From positions 186,001-250,000 of the forward strand of contig NZ_BMFP01000004.1 in NCBI RefSeq assembly GCF_014638845.1: a stretch of DNA of 64,000 nt, written 5' to 3'. The position numbers and the translations under genes are program-made. The notes beneath the pieces were generated by a model that made no database searches, was not told the DNA's origin, and saw nothing but the letters and a program-made list of their open reading frames with translations. Positions 1 to 7,594 of this stretch are shown one piece after another; position 1 is the stretch's first letter; each line of letters opens with the position of its first letter. The stretch is from Pontibacter amylolyticus (GTDB lineage: Bacteria > Bacteroidota > Bacteroidia > Cytophagales > Hymenobacteraceae).

Positions 1-716
1 ACGTGGGTGTGATCACCTTCAACTACAACCAGCAAATGCTGGTGCAGGACCTACTGGAAGAAAAGGCACAGCTGCAAGGTATAGCGTTGCCGCCAACCGT
101 AACGGTCAAAAACATCGAGAACATGCAGGGCGATGAGAAGGAGGTCGTGATCCTGTCAGTCGGGTATGCGCCGGATGCGAAGGGCAAAATGGTGATGCAG
201 TTCGGTAGCCTGAACCAGTCGGGCGGCGAAAACCGCCTGAATGTGGCCATCACCCGTGCCCGGCAACTGGTGATCGTGGTGAGCAGCATCCGGAGCGAGC
301 AGTTACAGGTAGACAGTTCGCAGCATGCGGGCCCGAAGCTGCTGCGCGATTACCTGCACTACGCCCAGCAAGTCAGCCGCCGTTATTTCAACTACGAGCC
401 GCAGGTACTGCCCATGCCGACGCAGGTGCCGATGCTAAAAGAGCAACTGGCCCAACTGGTGCCTGCCCTGCAAGCCGCCGTGCCCTTCGCTGACCTGACC
501 TTGATGGAAGATGGAAACTACAACAGTGTGGTGCTTACCGACGATGACCTGTACTTCAACAACCTCTCCGTCCGGCACGCCCACGCCGACATCCCCAAAT
601 TGCTCCGGCAGCGGAACTGGCCTTTCCAAAGGGTCTACAGCCGGCAGTTCTGGGCCAACAAAGACGCGCTGGTGAAAAGGTTAAAGGGGATGGGAGTTAA
701 GGAGTTTGGGAGTTGA
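1..716 (+). CDS. C-terminal part of a superfamily 1 DNA/RNA helicase (5' truncated)
   Basis: The reading frame enters from the left edge, so only about 238 C-terminal residues are visible. They carry the last helicase motifs of UvrD/Dna2/Upf1-like superfamily 1 enzymes: IENMQGDEKEVVILSVGY (motif V region) and NRLNVAITRAR (motif VI with the arginine finger), followed by the usual VVV strand. In this family the C-terminal RecA-like lobe couples ATP hydrolysis to strand unwinding. The last 120 residues match nothing I recognise; in related large bacterial proteins a DUF4011 or nuclease-like segment sits nearby. The N-terminal lobe with Walker A lies outside the window, so subfamily and full size cannot be judged. 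Confidence 0.8.
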   Translation, partial: VGVITFNYNQQMLVQDLLEEKAQLQGIALPPTVTVKNIENMQGDEKEVVILSVGYAPDAKGKMVMQFGSLNQSGGENRLNVAITRARQLVIVVSSIRSEQLQVDSSQHAGPKLLRDYLHYAQQVSRRYFNYEPQVLPMPTQVPMLKEQLAQLVPALQAAVPFADLTLMEDGNYNSVVLTDDDLYFNNLSVRHAHADIPKLLRQRNWPFQRVYSRQFWANKDALVKRLKGMGVKEFGS

Positions 717-1339
717 GGAGTTTGAGAGTTTGAGAAGGTATAAAGTCGGGCATTGTAGCGGCCTCAAACTATGCCGCGGTTTCACTGTAACGTCGTTCCG
801 CTGGCGCACAATTTTTGTAAGGGAAGTTATCGGCCCGGTGCCTTTAACTTAAAAAATTAGAGGAGGCTGATCTGGTTCTTGTTTATCCCAATCTTGAGCG
901 TGCCTGCCTCCAACTACTGCTGGCCTCTGGAACTGAGCGGGCCGGTACACAGGGATGTGGACATCCCTAGCAGAAAACTTTCGGACATGGATGTCCGGAA
1001 GAGCGGTTAGGCAGAGCACGCAGCGAAATTTGAAGCATGACCAATGCGGGAGAATAATCCAGCTCTCTCATTTCATTCGAGATGACAGTTTCCCATTTTG
1101 CTCTTTTTGACTCAGCTCTTTTGGATTTTCTTCTACTCTTTTGGAATTGCAATCCGGAAGTATGGTAAAAGCGGATTTGTAATCCACAGGCTAAAGGCTC
1201 AAACTACTGGCAGCGAAGCGGGCTTAAGTTGCAGGCGCTACGTTACAACCAGTCTGAATCGTTCACCAAGCAATCAACAAATAACAAATAACAATTCAGC
1301 CATTTAACCATTTAACCATCCAGCAATTCAACAATTTAA
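717..1339. other. Intergenic region, no gene seen
   Basis: About 620 bases without a convincing gene. It starts with tandem variants of a GAGTTTGGGAGTT-type repeat and ends with AACCATTTAACC / AACAAATAACAA runs just before the next start. Two hairpins with a shared core lie at 952-997. The short open frames here have no family resemblance and no good start. Confidence 0.6.
952..997. repeat. Two adjacent inverted repeats sharing one core
   Basis: GGGATGT-GG-ACATCCC (952-967) and CGGACAT-GG-ATGTCCG (982-997) both have perfect 7-base arms around a GG centre. The arms of the second are built from the same GGACAT/ATGTCC words as the first. Function unknown; possible operator or small structured RNA. 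Confidence 0.5.
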
Positions 1340-2197
1340 ATGCTCATCAAACTCTTCACCCTGTATGTATACCTGCAAACGGCTTTGTGTGGTTGCGGAC
1401 CCGACCGGCGCAACAGCGACTTTGAGCGGCTTCGGAAGGATTACAAGGTGAGAGTGGAGCGCATCGGCCGCCTGGACGCCCGCATCAGGGAAAGCTCCGG
1501 ACTGGCCCATGCCACGGACAGCACTTTTTGGACACACCCCGACAGTGGCCTACCGGCTGAGCTATACCTGTTCAACCTGCAGGGCGAGCTGCTACAAACC
1601 GTGCCCCTGCCTATGCCTAACCGCGACTGGGAAGAACTGGCGCAGGATGACAAGGGGAATCTCTACATCGGCGACTTCGGCAACAACGCCAATGCCCGGC
1701 GCGACTTGCGGGTCTATAAGACGCAGGAGCAGGGGATGACCGTGCAGGATACCATCCACTTCAACTTTGCCGACCAACAGGCCTTTCCTCCGCCAACATC
1801 TGGCAAGCACTTCGACCTGGAGGCCTTCTTTTACCGTTCCGACAGCCTACACCTGTTTACCAAAAGCCGCTCCCGCAAGGGAATCACCCGTCGCTATACC
1901 TTGCCTGCCGCAGCAGGCAGCTATACCTTGCCGCCGCAGGAAGAACTACGGGTGAGCTCCGCCATCACGGCTGCCGACAGCGCGCCGAATGGGAAAGACT
2001 TTGCCTTGCTCGGGTACGGACGGCTATACCTGTTCGAGCCCGAAAATGAGCGGGTGCAATTTGCCGGCAAGCGCTACTGCCTGCCGCTGGCCCGAACAGG
2101 CCAGGCGGAGGCGGTGCTATACCTGTCGCCTACAGAACTGCTCATCACCAACGAGAAAGGCAAGCTATACCTGGTCAGCTTTGAGCTGAAACGGTAA
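1340..2197 (+). CDS. Putative beta-propeller lipoprotein
   Basis: A 285-residue protein with a short hydrophobic N-terminus ending in a lipobox-like ALCGC, suggesting lipid attachment at about Cys19 and a periplasmic or outer-membrane location. Strand-rich stretches such as AELYLFNLQGEL, GNLYIGDFGNN, GRLYLFEPEN and GKLYLVSF look like blades of an NHL/SdiA-regulated-type beta-propeller, a fold that usually binds ligands or proteins. No catalytic motif can be named. It stands alone, with long spacers on both sides. Several LYL segments are encoded by the CTATACCTG word that recurs across the core region. Confidence 0.6.
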   Translation: MLIKLFTLYVYLQTALCGCGPDRRNSDFERLRKDYKVRVERIGRLDARIRESSGLAHATDSTFWTHPDSGLPAELYLFNLQGELLQTVPLPMPNRDWEELAQDDKGNLYIGDFGNNANARRDLRVYKTQEQGMTVQDTIHFNFADQQAFPPPTSGKHFDLEAFFYRSDSLHLFTKSRSRKGITRRYTLPAAAGSYTLPPQEELRVSSAITAADSAPNGKDFALLGYGRLYLFEPENERVQFAGKRYCLPLARTGQAEAVLYLSPTELLITNEKGKLYLVSFELKR

Positions 2198-2312
2198 ACA
2201 TAGCGGCACCCTAACCTATCGCCAGCCAGATCAGTTTATAAGTATGGCTATAAAACGACACGGCAGCAGTGCCGCGCACGTATAGTGAACATACCTCAAA
2301 ACAGACAAAACG

Positions 2313-3179
2313 ATGCGACAAACGATATTGGTAACGGGCGCTACAGGTACGGTAGGCCATGAGATTGTAAAACAGCTTTCCATGCAGGATGTCACGGTGC
2401 GGGCAGGCGTACACTCCATCATCAAAGGCGAAAATATGAGACGACTACCCGGTGTGGAGATCGTGGAGGTTGACTTCAATGATCCTGGCTCGCTGCATGC
2501 TGCCTTCACACACGTAGATAAGCTGGTGCTCATCACGCCACTCTCCGAAAACCAACTGGAGATGGCCCGCAACCTGGTGGAGGAGGCGAAGAAACAGGGT
2601 GTAAACTATATTGTCAGGCTGTCGGCGCTGGGAGCAGGGGCAGAGCCAGGTATACAACTGGGCCGCTGGCACCGGGAAATGGAAAGGTATGTAGAGGAAA
2701 GCGGCATCCCTTATACCATCCTGCGGCCTGCGGGCTTTATGCAGAACCTGGTGAACTACAGTTCTACATCTATTAAACGCGAAGGTAAATTCTACATGCC
2801 CGTGGGAGAGGGCAGGGTCAGCTACATCGATACCCGTGATATTGCGGCCGTAGTCGAGGAGGTGCTTCTGTCAGACAAGCATCATGGGAAGGTATACGAA
2901 CTGACCGGGCCGGAGGCACTCTCGCATCAGGAAATGGCTGCGCTGCTGGGCGAGGCAACAGGCAAGCAGGTAGACTTTGTGGATGTGCCCGAAGAGGCAG
3001 CCCTGCAAGCCATGCTAAAGCATCATACACCAGCACCAATCGCTGAGGCCATCCTGGAATTATACGCTGCTTACAAAGCCGGAAAATCGGCTGCCGTAAC
3101 GGATACAGTACAGGAAATAACAGGCCGCTCTCCCCGCAGTTTCCGGCAGTTTGCCAGCGATTACCAGGAGTGCTTTTAG
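2313..3179 (+). CDS. NmrA-like NAD(P)-binding oxidoreductase
   Basis: A 288-residue atypical short-chain dehydrogenase. The N-terminus has the Rossmann motif VTGATGTVG (GxxGxxG, residues about 7-15), followed by an acidic residue region (VEVDF) and LVLITPLS, as in NmrA/YwnB/QOR2-type proteins. IPYTILRPAGFMQN and YIDTRDIAAVVEEVL are standard for the NmrA group, as is the late LTGPEALSHQEMAALL. Members reduce quinones or act as redox-sensing NAD(P)H binders; substrate cannot be deduced. It is monocistronic and converges on the gene at 3257-5173 with a hairpin between them. Confidence 0.85.
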   Translation: MRQTILVTGATGTVGHEIVKQLSMQDVTVRAGVHSIIKGENMRRLPGVEIVEVDFNDPGSLHAAFTHVDKLVLITPLSENQLEMARNLVEEAKKQGVNYIVRLSALGAGAEPGIQLGRWHREMERYVEESGIPYTILRPAGFMQNLVNYSSTSIKREGKFYMPVGEGRVSYIDTRDIAAVVEEVLLSDKHHGKVYELTGPEALSHQEMAALLGEATGKQVDFVDVPEEAALQAMLKHHTPAPIAEAILELYAAYKAGKSAAVTDTVQEITGRSPRSFRQFASDYQECF

Positions 3180-3195
3180 AGCGTCAGGTATAGCA

Positions 3196-3238
3196 CCAAA
3201 AAAAAGAGGCCCCTTCCTGATGCAGGAAAGGGCCTCTT
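3196..3238 (-). terminator. Shared hairpin terminator
   Basis: Sixteen-base arms (3204-3219 and 3223-3238, one mismatch) around a 3-base loop. An A8 run at 3198-3205 gives a U-tract for transcripts on the minus strand, ending the 3257-5173 gene. Plus-strand read-through from 3179 would also meet it, with a weaker tail. Confidence 0.85.
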
Positions 3239-3256
3239 GCTTTAGATCAATTCAGA

Positions 3257-5173
3257 TTAGTCAAGGTCGCGGTAACGGTCGCTTCTTCTTGTTTCGAAGC
3301 TGCTGTCGTCATCATAATTGGAGCGTCCACGCTGCGAGGAGTCCTGGCCGCCCATCATGCCACTGCGATAATTTTCGCGTGAAGACGAGCCCTGGTTATC
3401 GCTGTAGTAAGAGGTGCCGCTGTCCATAGAGCCATAGCGGCTCTGGTCGCCTCCTCGTCCGCCCTGGCCGTAGCCACCTTCACGGTAACCACTCTGGCCA
3501 TAGCCGCTCATGCCGCCGCTTCTCTCGGAGCCACCGTAGCCGCCACTGCTCATAGAGCCGTAACCGCCTTGTGACCTGCCCTGCGAACCGTAACCGCTCT
3601 GCGAAGACGAGCCGTAGCCGCCCTGCGAGCCACCGCGGCCGCTCATAGAGCCATAGTCGCTGCCTTGTGAGCCCTGACGGGAAGAACCGCCGTAGCTGCT
3701 CTGCGAGCCATAGTTATCACCGTAAGAACTTCCGCCACGGCCGCGGTCCTGAGACGAGCGGTACTCATCGTTGTAAGAACCACCGCGTGAGCCGTAGCCG
3801 CCCTGCGAACCGTAGCCACCTTGCATAGAGCTCTGTGAGCTGTAGCCTCTCTGTGAGCCATAGTCATCGCGGTCGTATTCGCTCATGCCTCTCGATGAGC
3901 CATAGCCCATGGAGCCGTGACGATCACGATCGCCGTAGCTGCCCTGAGAAGAAGAACCGTAGCCACCTTGTGAGCTACCACGTCCGCTCATAGAACCGTA
4001 ATCGCCTTGAGAGGAAGAACCGTAGCCGCTGCTATCGCCATAGCCACGCTGCATACCACTACCCTGCGATGAGCCGTAGCCGCCCATAGAGCCGCGCTGG
4101 CCATAATCGCCTTGTCCGTAGCTCTGCTGATAGCCGCCCTGGCTGCCATAACCACCCTGCATGTTTGATCTGGATGAACCAGAGCCTGTAGAGCTGGAGC
4201 CATAGCCTTGCTGGCCACTGCCCATAGAGCCATAGCCGCCCTGGTTGCTGCTGCGGTAACCACCGCCTTGTTCGTATCCACCGCGGCCGCTGTCGTAGCT
4301 GCCGTAGCCGCCCTGGTTAGAGCTACTGCCCTGCATGCCAAAAGAGCCCTGTGAACCACCGTAGCTCTGGCCACCGATGTTGTCGCCTTCTCTATCCTGA
4401 TAGCCGCCCTGCATACCGCCTCTTGAGGCACCGTAGTCCTGATCCTGGTAGCGGGTGCGGTTACCTTCCATGCCGCCCTGGTTGCCGTAGTTATAGCCAC
4501 CCTGCGAGCTTCCATAGTTGCCTTGTGAAGAAGAGCCGTAGCCGCTGCTGTCGCCGTAGCCACGCTGCATGCCACCGCCCTGCTGCGAAGAACCATAGTC
4601 GCCCTGATAACCATAGCCACTCTGGCCACCGTAGCCGCCGCTGTTCTGCGAGCCGTAACCGTAGCCGCCCTGCGAGCCATAGCCCTGCTGGCTTTCACCG
4701 TAGCCCTGGCCACCTTGCTGTGAGCCATAGCCACCCATGCCGCCTTGCTGCTGGCTGCCATAGCTCTGGTCGCTGCTGCCCATCAGGTTGCTATCTGAGT
4801 CTTTGTCTTTGCTGCTTCTGGAGGAAGTAGAAGATTTTCCTGTTTTTGAATCAGAAGATTTGGCAGAGGTCTTAGTGCCTGATTTGGCTTTTGTACCTGT
4901 CGTCTTGCTATCAGAAGTAGTAGACTTGCTGCTGCTCTTCGAGGAAGGAGTAGAGCTGGAAGATGATGATCCGATGCCGGAACTTCCCTGGCTCATGGAG
5001 CCCATATTAGAACCGCTTTGACTGGAGTCTCTTTGGCTGGAACCACTTAGGCCGGAACCACTTTGACTAGAGCCACTTAAACTAGATCCGCTTTGATTGG
5101 AGCTACCCGATGACGAGCTGCCTGACATGCTTCCAGACTGGCTGGATGACTGATTTTTTTCGTTTTCTTTCAT
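3257..5173 (-). CDS. Giant Gly/Ser/Tyr/Gln-rich low-complexity protein, prion-like
   Basis: A 638-residue protein with almost no hydrophobic residues. Residues 1-60 are Ser/Gln/Gly-rich, about 63-118 Ser/Thr/Lys-rich, and about 120-600 consist of irregular repeats built from GYGSSQ, GGYGSQ, QRGYGDSSGYG and MSGRG. The end is a charged tail (YDDD, RRSDRYRDLD). There is no signal peptide, membrane segment or globular domain. The composition resembles the [G/S]Y[G/S] regions of eukaryotic FUS/EWS proteins that form condensates; similarity by composition is not evidence of homology. The start is supported by GAGGAG just upstream. It is divergent from the cold-shock gene 380 bases away. A cell-surface or stress role is equally possible. 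Confidence 0.75.
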   Translation of the reverse strand: MKENEKNQSSSQSGSMSGSSSSGSSNQSGSSLSGSSQSGSGLSGSSQRDSSQSGSNMGSMSQGSSGIGSSSSSSTPSSKSSSKSTTSDSKTTGTKAKSGTKTSAKSSDSKTGKSSTSSRSSKDKDSDSNLMGSSDQSYGSQQQGGMGGYGSQQGGQGYGESQQGYGSQGGYGYGSQNSGGYGGQSGYGYQGDYGSSQQGGGMQRGYGDSSGYGSSSQGNYGSSQGGYNYGNQGGMEGNRTRYQDQDYGASRGGMQGGYQDREGDNIGGQSYGGSQGSFGMQGSSSNQGGYGSYDSGRGGYEQGGGYRSSNQGGYGSMGSGQQGYGSSSTGSGSSRSNMQGGYGSQGGYQQSYGQGDYGQRGSMGGYGSSQGSGMQRGYGDSSGYGSSSQGDYGSMSGRGSSQGGYGSSSQGSYGDRDRHGSMGYGSSRGMSEYDRDDYGSQRGYSSQSSMQGGYGSQGGYGSRGGSYNDEYRSSQDRGRGGSSYGDNYGSQSSYGGSSRQGSQGSDYGSMSGRGGSQGGYGSSSQSGYGSQGRSQGGYGSMSSGGYGGSERSGGMSGYGQSGYREGGYGQGGRGGDQSRYGSMDSGTSYYSDNQGSSSRENYRSGMMGGQDSSQRGRSNYDDDSSFETRRSDRYRDLD

Positions 5174-5555
5174 AGTTCTGATCTCCTCAGTTTATAGTTA
5201 TAGATTAATTGGAATAGTAAAGGCTCGATTAAATGTGACTTCGCCGCTGCGCAGCACAAAGTGCCGGAACAGAGGCAAGGCCTTGTTCAGGTCACATCAA
5301 AAAATGGTGATTATACCTATTTAGTTAGTGTAACTGAACGTTTTAGCTATACGAACCTCGCGTGGGAGGGTTATGAGGCGCGCACTCGGTGGAAGGGGGA
5401 ATGTTGGTGCAGGAAGCACCTGCGACAAGTAGCTGAGGGAGTTGCAAAATCAAGGCTATGTTTCTGAGTCAGATAGCCTTATTTTATTTTTATGAATTTG
5501 GTTATTTATAAGAACTTATTTTTACCTTTGCTTCTATTATTAACAATTATTTATC
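5174..5555. other. Divergent intergenic region
   Basis: About 380 bases between the low-complexity protein gene and cspA. It holds a small hairpin with AAGGCTAT/ATAGCCTT arms (5452-5459, 5473-5480) followed by a T-rich stretch, and the cspA promoter. A 68-codon open frame inside has no recognisable features. Confidence 0.5.
5497..5530 (+). promoter_or_regulatory. Bacteroidota-type promoter of the cold-shock gene
   Basis: TTTG at 5497-5500 and TACCTTTG at 5523-5530 match the Bacteroidota -33 TTTG and -7 TAnnTTTG elements, with a slightly long 22-base spacer. The -7 box is 25 bases before the start codon. Confidence 0.6.
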
Positions 5556-5747
5556 ATGCAAACAGGTAAAGTAAAATTCTACAACGTATCTAAGGGCTTC
5601 GGCTTCATCGTAGCTGACGATACAAACCAAGACATCTTCGTTCACCAGACTGGTCTGGTTCACGAAATCCGTGAAAATGACCGTGTTTCTTTCGAAGTGA
5701 AAGATGGCAAAAAAGGATTGAATGCAATTAACGTAGAGCGTATCTAA
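5556..5747 (+). CDS. cspA: Cold-shock protein, CspA family
   Basis: A 63-residue single cold-shock domain. Both nucleic-acid-binding motifs are present: KGFGFI (RNP1) and DIFVHQT (RNP2), followed by VSFEVKDGKKGLNAINV. Such proteins bind single-stranded RNA and DNA in the cytoplasm and melt secondary structure at low temperature or in stress. The length is that of short Bacteroidota Csp proteins. It has its own promoter and terminator, so it is monocistronic. In this group several paralogues are usual, so cspA means the family, not an orthologue. Confidence 0.95.
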   Translation: MQTGKVKFYNVSKGFGFIVADDTNQDIFVHQTGLVHEIRENDRVSFEVKDGKKGLNAINVERI

Positions 5748-5791
5748 GTTAACGAACATATAGCCCTTTAGGCAGGGCATTCATCTATTTT

Positions 5792-5822
5792 GACCCGCTC
5801 AGTTATCTGAGCGGGTTTTTTA
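5792..5822 (+). terminator. Terminator of the cold-shock gene
   Basis: ACCCGCTCA (5793-5801) pairs with TGAGCGGGT (5808-5816), followed by a T-run up to 5822. The T-run overlaps the 3' end of the convergent gene at 5820. Confidence 0.85.
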
Positions 5823-6920
5823 TTTCATACCATTTTCAGTCTTCTTTTCCCCATTGCGCTCCTCGCCTTTTTCCAACCCTTCCTGTATCAGCTCATTGGC
5901 TTCTTCGTGGTCGTCTGCGCCGGCTTTGGGAGGCTGCTGTTCTTCCTGATTCTTCGGCTCATAGTTGAGTGTGATCAGAATCGGGAAGTGATCGGATCCG
6001 AACTTTGGCAGTCGCTCCATGTGCACCAACCGGAATGATGGGTCATAAAAGACATGGTCCAGGGGGTAGCGGAAAAGTGGTATGTAGGCATTGTAGGTGT
6101 TGTAAAAGCCGCGACCGACCCGGGGGTCTAGCATGCCACTTATCTGCTTGAACAGTTTAGTGGTGCTCGACCAGGCCACATCATTCAGGTCGCCAGCCAC
6201 GATAGAAGGGCGATGGGATTTCTTGACAACCTTCGCCGCGATGAGGAGTTCCGCTTCGCGGGTCTCCGTGTTCTGCATGAGCCTGGGCGGCTGCGGATGC
6301 ACCGTGTACAAGTCAAACTGGAGGCCGCTTGGCAGTTCCACCACCGTGAAAAACGAAGGGATATCGTCTTCCACCATAAAACGAATCTCACTGTCCAGAA
6401 GCTTGAACTTGCTGTAGAGCAGCATGCCGTATGTATTCTCCAGCGGCTTTTTGATGGCATAGGGGAAGCGCTTGTCGAGTTCGGGCTGCAAGTGTTCGTG
6501 CCATGCCTGGTTGGGCTCGTTAATCAGCACAATGTCAGGGTCGGTGTGCAGGACGAGCTGCAAAAAAATCTCATACTTTTTGTTGGTCATGCGCACATTC
6601 GAGACCATTAAAGTGAGAGTGTTGGCTGGCGCCTGTACTTCCGTACGCAGAGCTTCAATCGGAGCGAGCGGCGTAAAGAAATACACGTAGCGCAATTCAT
6701 TCGCAATAGCCAGCACCCAAAGTGCGAGCATCGCGATCTCAACTGCACCACCCGTCACACCATAAAGCACCACGTAGGCCACCAGTACACCTGTGAGGAG
6801 TATGGCCACATGCAGGCGGGGAAAGTCAAGCACCCTGATCCACCACAAGGGGGATTTGATAAGAGGCAGGAAAGAAAATAGCGTCAGAACGAATCCGGCT
6901 ATCTGGAGGGTGAGCTTCAT
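5820..6920 (-). CDS. Membrane-anchored endonuclease/exonuclease/phosphatase (EEP) family protein
   Basis: A 366-residue protein. Residues 1-90 contain three hydrophobic segments (IAGFVLTLFSFLPLI, VAILLTGVLVAYVVLY, ALWVLAIA), then an EEP catalytic domain with SNVRMTN, INEP (metal-binding Glu), YTVHPQPP, VAGDLNDVAWS and GSDHFPILITL (catalytic Asp-His). This is the usual layout of Bacteroidota EEP proteins with the catalytic domain outside the membrane; phosphodiester substrates vary, so function stays open. The last 45 residues are charged and probably disordered. The stop overlaps the cspA terminator. Confidence 0.88.
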   Translation of the reverse strand: MKLTLQIAGFVLTLFSFLPLIKSPLWWIRVLDFPRLHVAILLTGVLVAYVVLYGVTGGAVEIAMLALWVLAIANELRYVYFFTPLAPIEALRTEVQAPANTLTLMVSNVRMTNKKYEIFLQLVLHTDPDIVLINEPNQAWHEHLQPELDKRFPYAIKKPLENTYGMLLYSKFKLLDSEIRFMVEDDIPSFFTVVELPSGLQFDLYTVHPQPPRLMQNTETREAELLIAAKVVKKSHRPSIVAGDLNDVAWSSTTKLFKQISGMLDPRVGRGFYNTYNAYIPLFRYPLDHVFYDPSFRLVHMERLPKFGSDHFPILITLNYEPKNQEEQQPPKAGADDHEEANELIQEGLEKGEERNGEKKTENGMK

Positions 6921-7059
6921 ACAGTTGCAAGCAATTAGGTATAGGACAGTAAGATATACTGCATACTTTCAACCGTAATTTTTTGTTGTAAGAGCCTGCT
7001 GTTTCTTGTTAGGGTATAAAGCGTTCGCTTTAAAGTATAGAGCATGAGTGCGCACAAAA

Positions 7060-7096
7060 AAAAAGACCGGAGCTACATGCTAGCTCCGGTCTTTTT
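7060..7096 (-). terminator. Terminator downstream of gldH
   Basis: AAGACCGGAGCT (7063-7074) pairs with AGCTCCGGTCTT (7082-7093). A-runs to the left and T-runs to the right make it usable in both directions; it closes the ricT-gldH unit. Confidence 0.88.
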
Positions 7097-7117
7097 TTTC
7101 AATGATCGTGTATGGTC

Positions 7118-7594
7118 CTACTTGGCAGCTTCTTCCACGCGCACACCCACTGCCAGGATATTGGGAAGCGGATCGCGGCGCATGTACTGTGTCAGTTGCA
7201 GGCGGTAAGTGCCCACCTGCGGGAGTGCCACCTCCTTCAGCACAAGCGACTGTACATCGTAGATATCGCTCGAGCCTTTTCCTTCCGGCTTGCCTGTTTT
7301 GGCATCCATCAGGTGCAATTCGGTTAGCGACGACGATACCATACTGCTGTCAGGGGCCGTGAGGCGGTGCTGCAGGTATAGGTTATAGTAATCGTAAGCC
7401 AGGGAGTAGCGCACATTGAAGTACACGTTATACCGCTTGGTGGTGTCCTCGATGGCAAACTCAAACACAGGCGCATTGTCTACTGTCCAGTTTTTGTCGG
7501 GCATTTCTACGTTCTGCTCATATACCCGCGAAGGATCGCAAGCCGACAGTAGAAGGGTGCCCGCTACTGCCAGCATAAGCATCATGTTACGCAT
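7118..7594 (-). CDS. gldH: Gliding motility lipoprotein GldH
   Basis: A 158-residue lipoprotein: MRNMMLMLAVAGTLLLSAC gives a signal peptide with lipobox LSAC. The body (PDKNWTVDNAPVFEFAIEDT, YDYYNLYLQHRL, PLPNILAVGVRVE) matches GldH, needed for gliding and T9SS-dependent secretion in Flavobacterium. The frame is open much further upstream, but the upstream part lies inside ricT in another frame and is Arg-rich shadow sequence, so the start is placed at 7594. The ATG overlaps the ricT stop by 8 bases, which implies translational coupling. Next to ricT is its usual place in this phylum. Confidence 0.92.
   Translation of the reverse strand: MRNMMLMLAVAGTLLLSACDPSRVYEQNVEMPDKNWTVDNAPVFEFAIEDTTKRYNVYFNVRYSLAYDYYNLYLQHRLTAPDSSMVSSSLTELHLMDAKTGKPEGKGSSDIYDVQSLVLKEVALPQVGTYRLQLTQYMRRDPLPNILAVGVRVEEAAK

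Noticed and set aside
1098..1307. 69-codon open frame in the first gap
   Set aside because: No start signal or recognisable feature; ends in low-complexity repeat sequence.
3643..4830. Long open frames in the other frames and on the plus strand inside the low-complexity gene
   Set aside because: They are by-products of the repetitive composition; their translations are Ala/Arg or His/Ser-rich with no structure, and the GYGS frame has a good start and a terminator.
5261..5467. 68-codon open frame upstream of cspA
   Set aside because: No family, poor start context, and it runs into a small hairpin.
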